From positions 1 to 11,056 of the forward strand of contig JAIRSD010000078.1 of the NCBI GenBank assembly GCA_031255615.1: a stretch of 11,056 bases of DNA, given 5' to 3'. The translations under genes and the position numbers were made by a program. The notes below the pieces were generated by a model. That model ran no database searches. It was not told the DNA's origin and saw only the letters and a program-made list of their open reading frames with translations. Source of the stretch: Treponema sp. Its GTDB lineage: Bacteria > Spirochaetota > Spirochaetia > Treponematales > Breznakiellaceae. Of this stretch, positions 1 to 5,944 are shown one piece after another. The stretch's first letter is position 1; every line of letters starts with the position of its first letter.

Positions 1-46
1 TGAACTTCTCTTCACTTATCGGGTAGATCCGCTCTTCCCTCCCCAT
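1..46 (-). CDS. Start of an unidentified gene cut by the left edge
   Basis: Only the first 15 codons are visible, reading MGREERIYPISEEKF, before the window ends. The start is supported by a purine-rich ribosome binding region on the minus strand: GGAGG at 56-60 lies 9 bases before the ATG, and further GGAGG-like copies stand upstream. The reading frame is open to the edge. Fifteen residues are too few to assign a family. The N-terminus is hydrophilic and charged, so no signal peptide is apparent and the product is probably cytoplasmic. No convincing promoter was found upstream; the spacer there is T-rich on the plus strand. Confidence 0.55.
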   Translation of the reverse strand, partial: MGREERIYPISEEKF

Positions 47-178
47 GTTCCTTTTCCTCCCTCCTCCTTTTTATATCCTCCCTTTCTATTTTTGTCTATC
101 TTTGCTAACAGTGCCTAGCAGGCTGCCTGGCCCAAAAATCAAATATGCTGATGTAAAAAAATTCACCACAACGGCGAA

Positions 179-243
179 GAAGGCGCACGAAAGCCGGGGA
201 CAGGGAGCGTTGTTTATTCCTTCGTGTTCCTTTGTGCGCCTTC
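179..243. repeat. Imperfect inverted repeat with GAAGGCGCAC arms
   Basis: GAAGGCGCAC at 179-188 is matched by its perfect reverse complement at 234-243. The match continues inward with 13 of 15 positions, and ACCAC/GTGGT occurs outside both arms at slightly different offsets. The right arm, read on the minus strand, consists of short degenerate units of the type accacgaaggcgcac / aaaggaacacgaagg. Units like this recur in intergenic DNA of many bacteria, which is recalled and not checked. No ORF here looks real. Confidence 0.5.
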
Positions 244-319
244 GTGGTTAAAATCCTCTTCCCGGTTCTTTCTCTTATCCGGCGGTTTACTGTAAACAAG
301 GCGCCGACGCCGGCCTGCA

Positions 320-409
320 CATGCCGAAGGACCGGCATGAATGTCCGCCGGTTACGCGGATTTCACTGATTGCGCGGAATGCCGGCATAAAATCCCGCGA
401 AATTCGCGG
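320..409. repeat. Cluster of small palindromes in the left spacer
   Basis: Three palindromes lie within 90 bases: CATGCCG/CGGCATG (320-326 with 333-339, 6-base loop), ATGCCGGCAT (379-388, perfect) and CCGCGAA/TTCGCGG (395-409, one central base). The first two share the ATGCCG/CGGCAT core. They sit downstream of the minus-strand gene ending at 515 but carry no T-run, so a factor-independent terminator is not supported. The remaining bases to 514 hold nothing I can identify. Confidence 0.45.
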
Positions 410-514
410 TTCGCCATCTTTGCCGTTTAGCGTCTGCAAGGGCGCCCAACATACACTCGACATGCGGCATTTTTCCAGGCGGGGAATTATCAGGGAGGCG
501 CAGGATCGGGGCCT

Positions 515-1759
515 TTACAATCCGCGGTCCACCAGGATTTCCAGGCAGGATTCCATCCATGCCCTTGATTCTACCGGAAAGTAGTTTCGCACCAGAAGGA
601 ATTCGTAAAAGGCCTCCCGGTAGGCCTCGGAGAAGTAGAGGCACTGGCCCCGGTAAAACCGGGCCCTGGATTCGCTTATCACGCTGTGGTGGCTGGAAAG
701 GTAGCGGTTCAGTTCAAAGAGGCTTGTTTCCCAATCCCCCTCGGAAAAAGGCCCCTGAACGATGGCGCGAAGGATCAGATGCTCCGCCGGGACCCCGCGG
801 CTTTCGGTTTCCAAATCCTGGCTAAAGGCCCGGCTTGCCCGGAAAGGCGCGGTTTGCGGCTGCCGGGGGGGGCGCAGGCTTTCCATTGCATCGACCGCGC
901 CAGGCCCCAGGGGGATGGGATCCCGCAGTTCGGAAAAATTATCGATTCCGGGAACCGCGTAATTGAGGGAAATGAAGGGCAAGGGCAGGGGCCGGAGTCC
1001 CGCCGCCCGGCGCAGGCCCACCCGCTCGGCCCTGAGCTCCACCGCCTGGACGGTGGCGTTGCCGCCGGGATAGATCCCCACATCCCCCCTCCGGAGTTCG
1101 TCCTCAAAGATCACCGCGTAATAGTAGGGGATTCCCGGCACCGGATAGTCGGTAAACGGAGAATGAAGATCGGTCTGGACGATGACGGCGCTTAAGAGGT
1201 CCGCCGTATGGGTGATGGGCTTAACGCTGCGGTACAGTACGGCCTTTTCGGTTGAAAGAGTCTGGTAGCGGATTACCACCCCTTCATCTTCCTGCTTCAC
1301 TTCCAGGCCGAAGATCTCTCCGGGAATTCTGGGCAGGACGGGGAGCGCCGCAATTTCGGGGGGGGCCGCTACCTCCACGGCAATGGCGTTGACCCGGGGA
1401 ATAACGACTAGATGGGCTTCCCCTTCCGTGCTGGCGGCGGTGAAGTAGTACACGATGCCGGCGCTTTCCGCGTCGTCGATATAGGATTCCACCCCGTAGG
1501 GGACCTCCACCGGCCGCTGGATGCCGGTAAAACTTGCGGGGGACGAATCAAAGGGGCGGGAAGACCGGTAAATATAAACCGGACCGGAGGCCGCGGGAGA
1601 GTCCCTCCAGGTAAGGCGGACCAGGTTGTTCCGGGTCACGGCCTCCAGGCGGGTAACCACGTTCCTGGGAACCGCCGGTCCCTGGGCCTCGGAAGCCGGG
1701 GGGCCCGCCAAAGCCCTGAGGAATAAAGAACAAACCAGCAAAATTCCGCCCCTCTTCAT
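515..1759 (-). CDS. Secreted protein with two fibronectin-III-like domains and a TPR-like tail
   Basis: The product has 414 residues. Residues 1-26 look like a signal peptide: a KR n-region, hydrophobic GGILLVCSLFLRALAG, then a PASEA-Q cleavage region. Residues 33-128 and 148-242 each read as a beta-sandwich of fibronectin-III type, with the matching phrases VYIYRSSRPF and AVLYRSVKPI followed by YYF/YYYAV strands. A Pro-rich linker (about 243-325) leads to a helical tail whose YRGQCLYFSEAYREAFYEF phrase fits a TPR helix pair. It is probably periplasmic or envelope-bound; the exact role is unknown. The frame stays open upstream to 1915, but that stretch runs through the repeat at 1825-1980. 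The ATG at 1759 is chosen because the signal peptide starts there; its ribosome site (GGAG) is rather distant at about 17 bases. A start at 1792 is possible. Two C8 runs lie in the coding strand. The gene is divergent from prfB. Confidence 0.8.
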   Translation of the reverse strand: MKRGGILLVCSLFLRALAGPPASEAQGPAVPRNVVTRLEAVTRNNLVRLTWRDSPAASGPVYIYRSSRPFDSSPASFTGIQRPVEVPYGVESYIDDAESAGIVYYFTAASTEGEAHLVVIPRVNAIAVEVAAPPEIAALPVLPRIPGEIFGLEVKQEDEGVVIRYQTLSTEKAVLYRSVKPITHTADLLSAVIVQTDLHSPFTDYPVPGIPYYYAVIFEDELRRGDVGIYPGGNATVQAVELRAERVGLRRAAGLRPLPLPFISLNYAVPGIDNFSELRDPIPLGPGAVDAMESLRPPRQPQTAPFRASRAFSQDLETESRGVPAEHLILRAIVQGPFSEGDWETSLFELNRYLSSHHSVISESRARFYRGQCLYFSEAYREAFYEFLLVRNYFPVESRAWMESCLEILVDRGL

Positions 1760-1824
1760 AGTTACAGTATCGGCTTCTCCATCGGCAGCCATCAGTTCAA
1801 AAGTCCGCATATCGCGGTATATAC

Positions 1825-1980
1825 GGGCGCATCCCCGGCTGAAGGCCGGGGACCGGGCTATCCGGGGCTCCGCTCCGCTCCGGCCCCGGCGCTTCGCGCC
1901 GGGTCTGCTCCGCACCCCTCCTATCCCTTGCGCGGGCGCGAAAGCCGTACCGATACCGGCACGGCTTTCGCCTTCGCTGT
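1825..1980 (-). repeat. Structured repeat, copy A (three-hairpin element)
   Basis: Read on the minus strand from 1980, this element begins acagcgaaggcgaaagccg and has three hairpins. Hairpin 1 is 1971-1961 with 1948-1938 (11 bp). Hairpin 2 is CCCGGCGC-gaa-GCGCCGGG (1903-1885, 8 bp, triloop). Hairpin 3 is CCCCGGC-cttca-GCCGGGG (1851-1833, 7 bp). The connecting blocks cccgcgcaagggatag, ggatagcccggtccccg and ggggatgcgccc are the same as in copy B at 10698-10820, whereas the stems differ. The element lies directly upstream of the minus-strand secreted-protein gene, in its sense direction, so it could be in that gene's leader. No transposase or coding region accompanies it. Confidence 0.75.
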
Positions 1981-1995
1981 TCTCCGCCCTTTTGG

Positions 1996-2023
1996 GCCGC
2001 GGCGGGGAAGGGCGCGCCGCGGC
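1996..2023. repeat. GC-rich 9-bp hairpin beside copy A
   Basis: GCCGCGGCG at 1996-2004 pairs perfectly with CGCCGCGGC at 2015-2023 across a 10-base loop. It sits just outside the conserved part of repeat copy A. Copy B also has extra hairpins in the same relative place (10642-10660 and 10666-10694), so this may be a less conserved outer domain of the same element. Confidence 0.5.
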
Positions 2024-2068
2024 TGAGGCCGGCCGGAACCCAAACCGGGCATTGCCGCTTCTTTATGG

Positions 2069-2097
2069 TTTACAGTTTATCTCTTTTTTCGTAATCT
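2069..2097 (+). promoter_or_regulatory. Sigma70-type promoter for the prfB operon
   Basis: TTTACA at 2069-2074 and TAATCT at 2092-2097 are separated by exactly 17 bases. Both hexamers are one or two bases from consensus, and the site lies in an AT-rich island within GC-rich DNA. Transcription would begin near 2104 and give prfB a leader of about 160 bases. No other good promoter was seen before the seven-gene run, so this is the best candidate for driving all of it. Confidence 0.65.
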
Positions 2098-2233
2098 TAT
2101 CAGTAAGAACTATTCTGGAATCCGGCCGGCCTTGCAAAGGGACATCGAAGGTTTCCCCAAAACTTCGGTTTTTGGACGGCGAACGCCTGACAAGGCCGGG
2201 CCGCCAAATTTTAGAATCGGTTCACATAAATTC

Positions 2234-2261
2234 GGCGGCGGTTTCGCCGTCCATGCAGAGG
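2234..2261 (+). promoter_or_regulatory. Leader hairpin and ribosome binding site of prfB
   Basis: A 7-bp stem (2234-2240 with 2245-2251, loop GTTT, one G-T pair) ends six bases before the Shine-Dalgarno AGAGG at 2257-2261, which is 5 bases from the prfB ATG at 2267. The hairpin leaves the binding site free but close by, so it could modulate initiation. Function is inferred from position only. Confidence 0.45.
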
Positions 2262-2266
2262 TTGCC

Positions 2267-3392
2267 ATGCTGTTATCTGAATTAGGGAATCCCATCGAAA
2301 CATTGCGGAACAAAATTGACGAAACATGGAGGCGTCTTTGACCGGCCTGCGGCGGGACAAAAGCCCCTGGGGGAACGGATTGCGGAAATAGAGGCCCGGG
2401 CCGCGGAGCCGGGGTTCTGGAACGACCAGGCCGGGGCGGAGAAAGCCATGGGGGAACTCAAGGCCTTAAAGAACCGCTATGAACCCTGGAGAATCCTCCA
2501 CGCCGGGGTGGAGGACCTTTGGACCCTCTACGATCTGGCCCAGGAAGCGGGGGACGAGGCCGAGGCGCCGGGCATTGAAACGGAATTCAAGGAACTTTCC
2601 GCCCGCTATGAAAAACAGAATATCTATGAGCTTATGGGGGGGGAGGTGGACCGGAACGGCTGCTTCCTCACTATCCATTCCGGCGCGGGGGGAACCGAAG
2701 CCTGCGACTGGTCGCAGATGCTCTACCGTATGTACCTGCGCTGGGCGGAACGGAAAGGATTCGCCGTGGAGGAGGTAGACCGGCTGGACGCGGAGGGGGG
2801 GATAAAATCCGCCACCTGTAGGATAGACGGGGACTATGCCTACGGCTACCTCAAGGGGGAAAGCGGGGTTCACCGGCTGGTGCGGATCTCCCCCTTTGAC
2901 GCCAACGCCCGGCGGCATACCAGTTTCGCCAGCGCCTACATATTCCCCGTTATTGATGATACTATCGAAGTGGATATTCGCCCCGAAGATCTGCGGGTGG
3001 ACACCTATCGTTCCGGCGGCGCCGGGGGCCAGCATATAAACAAGACCGATTCCGCGGTGCGCTTTACCCATCTGCCCACGGGAATCGTAGTGGCCTGTCA
3101 GAACGAACGGAGCCAGATTAAAAACCGGCAAATTGCCATGAGTATGCTCAAGGCCCGGCTTTACGAGTATTACCGGCAGGAAAAAGAAAGGGAAAACGAA
3201 AAATTCGCCCAGGAAAAAAAGGATATTTCCTGGGGAAATCAGATCCGTTCCTATGTGTTTCAACCCTACACCATGGTTAAAGACTACCGGACCAAGGCGG
3301 AGGTCGGCAACATCCAGGCGGTGATGGACGGGGATATCGATATCTTCATCGAAGAGTATCTTCATTTTGTGTGGAGCGGGCATGCCCTGTAG
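2267..3392 (+). CDS. prfB: Peptide chain release factor 2, with programmed +1 frameshift
   Basis: RF2 recognises UGA and UAA stop codons in the ribosome and triggers peptide release. The gene is read in two frames. The zero frame from the ATG at 2267 gives 24 codons ending CTT at 2336-2338, then meets TGA (2339-2341). A +1 slip skips T2339 and continues at GAC (2340-2342) to the TAG at 3390-3392, giving 374 residues. The stop-codon-reading tripeptide SPF is at residues 208-210, inside VRISPFDANARRHTSFAS. The catalytic GGQ is at 253-255, followed by HINKTDSAVR. In E. coli RF2 these are at 205-207 and 250-252, so length and spacing match. Ser249, four residues before GGQ, corresponds to E. coli position 246. 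The start has AGAGG five bases upstream. It is the first gene of the operon. A G8 run lies at 2636-2643. Confidence 0.96.
2328..2341 (+). promoter_or_regulatory. prfB: Programmed +1 frameshift site of prfB
   Basis: The site reads GGAGG (2328-2332), CGT, CTT, TGA, C. The internal Shine-Dalgarno sits 3 bases before the slippery CTT, and the in-frame stop is TGA followed by C, a weak termination context. This is the same layout as the classical RF2 site (AGGGGG TAT CTT TGA C). Low RF2 slows termination at TGA and lets the peptidyl-tRNA slip onto TTT, so the protein controls its own level. Confidence 0.95.
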
Positions 3393-3426
3393 AAAATTCC
3401 GGCGGCCAAACGGCATGAAGGGCCTG

Positions 3427-4986
3427 ATGAATCGATGGGGGGGATCCCCTTCCTTCCGGGGGAGGGCGTTGCTGCTGCTGGCGTTGCTGCTGTTCATGCC
3501 CGGGGCCCTGCTCTTTTCCTGGGGCGCCAGGGAGGAGGATTCGCCGGAGTTTCAGGATACAACCTGGACCTTGATGCTAACGGCCTTTGACGCCTCCGCC
3601 CTGGGGGAATCAAACGCCGCCCTGGGGGAAACCATTCTGCGGGATCTTGCCAAGAATCTGGGCAAGGTAAATTACCGGCTGCGGGTGGCGGAAGATTACG
3701 CCTATTACGAGACCCTGGCCCAGCGAAAGAATCTTTCCGCCGCGGCCCAGACCCTTGTAAACAAACGGAACGAGCGGGATCAGCTTCTCTACCGGGGAGA
3801 CCCGGAATGGAAGTACCGCAAGGCCCTTAAGGACATGGACGCGGCCATTGAAAAACTGGAGGAAGATTACCAGAAGGTCCTGGCCGCGGAAATTTTTATC
3901 GACCAGGAACCGGTCTTTATGATGGCCAAAGAAAATATGGAAGATCTTTTCCCCCAGCCCCCGCGAGGAGGGGGGGAGTACGGTTTCTGTAAGACCCACG
4001 GCGCCGACGCCATTATCACCGGGAGCATGACCGAATACTACGGCAGGATCATTGTTACACAGAATCTCTACGTCCTGTACGCCGATTCCTATATCTACCG
4101 GGATACTATTATCTTTTCCCCCGAAGATTCGGAGGAGGCGATGGAGGAATTTGCCGGCGGAATCACCCGGACCATCGCGGGGCTTCCCCCCGCGGAACTG
4201 CGGATATCCACGATGCCGGAGAATGCCCTGGTGCTGCTGGATCAGGGCTACGGAGGCCGGGGAGCCATGGAACAAAGCCTCGCTCCAGGAAAAGTCCAGG
4301 TGGAGGTCTTTGCGGACTCCCATGAAAGCGCGGACATAGAACTTGAAATGGGGGGGGGAGAACTGACGGAACTGGTCGTGGAACTGAATCCGGTAACCCA
4401 ATCCTCCCTGACGGTTGACGTTCCCGGAAAAGACGGGGCCTCCGTTTATTTGGGTTCCCTGTATATGGGCGACGCCCCCCTGACCCTCCAGCTTCCCGGG
4501 GAGCAGCTTGAGTATATCGTCGTTAAAGATCCCGAGGGAGAGGAGGCGGAAGCAATCTTCAAGAGCCCCCCTCCCAAATACTTGCCGCCCGCGGTGATCG
4601 CACCCCGGAAGCCCGGGCTTTTGACGGGCCTTTTCCGTCCAAAGAGTTCTTTGGACGGAAACACCTTAAATCTCTACACCGCCCCGGCCTACGATCCCGA
4701 AGCGCAGCGGGTTGATAAGGCCCGCCGCTGGTATTACTGGGCCTGGGGGGGGACCTGGGTCTCCGCCATGGGGGCATGGATGATCAACGGCTACGCGAAT
4801 TCTATCATCAACAGTTATACGGGTAGTTCTTCCCAAACCATGGAGATGTTTGAAAAGGTTCAACAGGCTCAGATCCTTAACTATATGGGGATAGGTCTGG
4901 TAAGTACGGCGGTGCTGGTGGAGATCATTCAGATGGCCCGGTACATCACCACAGCGGGGAAAGACGCTCCCCCTTATATTGACTAG
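3427..4986 (+). CDS. PEGA-domain envelope protein with two C-terminal membrane segments
   Basis: The product has 519 residues. Residues about 11-33 form a hydrophobic export segment. Residues 96-155 are strongly helical and charged. The section 183-250 (GADAIITGSMTEYYGRIIVTQ) resembles the N-terminal alpha/beta fold of CsgG/TolB-type periplasmic proteins. Two PEGA-like beta domains follow: 256-322 (ELRISTMPENALVLLDQGYGG) and 327-378 (SLTVDVPGKDGASVYLGSLYMGDAPL). Hydrophobic helices at about 434-456 and 485-506 could anchor it in a membrane. A role in binding envelope polymers or assembling a surface complex is inferred; the gene itself is not recognised. The start at 3427 has AAGGG four bases upstream; 3415 is an in-frame alternative, and 3367 would overlap prfB. 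It lies 34 bases after prfB and 25 before ftsY. A G9 run lies at 4350-4358 and a G8 run at 4745-4752. Confidence 0.75.
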   Translation: MNRWGGSPSFRGRALLLLALLLFMPGALLFSWGAREEDSPEFQDTTWTLMLTAFDASALGESNAALGETILRDLAKNLGKVNYRLRVAEDYAYYETLAQRKNLSAAAQTLVNKRNERDQLLYRGDPEWKYRKALKDMDAAIEKLEEDYQKVLAAEIFIDQEPVFMMAKENMEDLFPQPPRGGGEYGFCKTHGADAIITGSMTEYYGRIIVTQNLYVLYADSYIYRDTIIFSPEDSEEAMEEFAGGITRTIAGLPPAELRISTMPENALVLLDQGYGGRGAMEQSLAPGKVQVEVFADSHESADIELEMGGGELTELVVELNPVTQSSLTVDVPGKDGASVYLGSLYMGDAPLTLQLPGEQLEYIVVKDPEGEEAEAIFKSPPPKYLPPAVIAPRKPGLLTGLFRPKSSLDGNTLNLYTAPAYDPEAQRVDKARRWYYWAWGGTWVSAMGAWMINGYANSIINSYTGSSSQTMEMFEKVQQAQILNYMGIGLVSTAVLVEIIQMARYITTAGKDAPPYID

Positions 4987-5011
4987 GGGACGGCGGAAAC
5001 AGAGGGCATTC

Positions 5012-5944
5012 ATGGGTATAGGCGATTTTGCGGGACGGTTGAAGAATTTTTTTCGGCCCAGGACGGCGGTGTCGGAGGAACTCTTTGAAGATCTGGCGGA
5101 CCTCCTGGTGGAAGGGGATTTCGGCGCGGCGGAATCCTACCTGATGGCGGAGAAGCTGCGGGATTACGCGAGGAAAGAAAAAATCGGCGATGCGGGGGAA
5201 CTGCGGCAGGTCCTGGCCCTGTTCCTGGAGGAGATCCTGGAGGCCGCCGGGCGGCCGGCGGCGCTGGAGGACCGGAAGGATGGTCCCGACATAATCCTGC
5301 TCCTGGGGGTAAACGGGGTCGGCAAGACCACTACCGCCGCCAAATTGGCCTGCCGTTTCCGGGATGCCGCCGGCCGCCGGCCCATCCTGGCGGCGGCGGA
5401 CACCTTTCGGGCCGCCGCCATACCCCAGCTCAAGATCCATGGGGACAGACTGGGGGTCCGGGTGGTGGCCCACCGGCAGGGGGGGGATCCCGCGGCGGTT
5501 GTTTATGACGCCATAGAAGCGGCCCGGGCGGGGGGCGGGGATTTGATCATCGCCGACACGGCGGGGCGTATGCATACCAAGGCGGCCCTAGTGGAGGAGT
5601 TGAAAAAAATCGACCGGGTGGTGGAAAGCAAGACCGGGGTGAATGCCGGCGCCCGGGATCATGGCGCTCCCCCGGCCCCTCCTCCCCGCTATCTTAAATA
5701 CCTGGTGCTGGACGCCACCACAGGCCGCAATGCCCTTTCCCAGGCGGAGATATTCCACGACGCCCTTGCTTTGGATGGGGCGATTCTGACTAAATACGAT
5801 TCCGGGGCCAAGGGGGGGGTGGTTTTTTCCCTGGCCTCCGCCCTGAAGATCCCCGTAATCTACCTTTGCGAGGGGGAAAAATATTCGGATATCAGAGTCT
5901 TTACGCCCCATGACTTTGCCAGGGAATTTACCGGTATTGAATAG
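5012..5944 (+). CDS. ftsY: Signal recognition particle receptor FtsY
   Basis: FtsY is the membrane-associated GTPase that docks the SRP-ribosome complex at the Sec translocon. The 310 residues comprise only the NG domain: a helical N domain (about 17-90) begins with an amphipathic [14 protein letters not shown], and the acidic A domain of E. coli FtsY is absent. GTPase motifs are GVNGVGKTT (99-107), [11 protein letters not shown] (130-140), DTAGR (182-186) and TKYD (260-263). AKGG at 266-269 is the FtsY form; Ffh has ARGG there. Between the helix after DTAGR and the strand LVLDATTG, residues about 207-227 are longer than usual and rich in Ala and Pro. The region after PVIYL reads [12 protein letters not shown] where many relatives have GVGE. 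The start at 5012 is set by AGAGGG five bases before. G8 runs lie at 5479-5486 and 5812-5819. Confidence 0.93.
   Translation: MGIGDFAGRLKNFFRPRTAVSEELFEDLADLLVEGDFGAAESYLMAEKLRDYARKEKIGDAGELRQVLALFLEEILEAAGRPAALEDRKDGPDIILLLGVNGVGKTTTAAKLACRFRDAAGRRPILAAADTFRAAAIPQLKIHGDRLGVRVVAHRQGGDPAAVVYDAIEAARAGGGDLIIADTAGRMHTKAALVEELKKIDRVVESKTGVNAGARDHGAPPAPPPRYLKYLVLDATTGRNALSQAEIFHDALALDGAILTKYDSGAKGGVVFSLASALKIPVIYLCEGEKYSDIRVFTPHDFAREFTGIE

Noticed and set aside
45..338. Short open frames in the left spacer
   Set aside because: They cover repeat DNA and a T-rich region that on the other strand is the ribosome site of the left-edge gene.
1760..1915. Upstream extension of the minus-strand secreted protein by 52 residues
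   Set aside because: The extra part is Arg-rich, runs through repeat copy A and would bury the signal peptide inside the protein.
1825..1980. CRISPR array or tRNA as an explanation of the structured repeat
   Set aside because: There is no tandem repeat-spacer pattern, and no cloverleaf with a T-loop GTTCGA consensus can be formed.
2253..2285. Ten-codon reading frame overlapping the prfB start
   Set aside because: It has no ribosome binding site of its own, and the prfB ATG at 2267 has a good one.
1626..2285. 219-residue plus-strand open frame across the intergenic region
   Set aside because: It runs through the secreted-protein gene in antisense, repeat A and the prfB promoter; composition is low-complexity Arg/Pro/Gly.
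2339..2341. Broken prfB (sequencing error or pseudogene)
   Set aside because: The slip sequence, internal Shine-Dalgarno and conserved residue spacing show a programmed frameshift.
2466..3497. Long minus-strand open frame opposite prfB
   Set aside because: It mirrors the GC-rich prfB coding strand, has no family resemblance and its frame is explained by codon bias. The same applies to 9233-10315 opposite lolE and 4946-5575 opposite ftsY.
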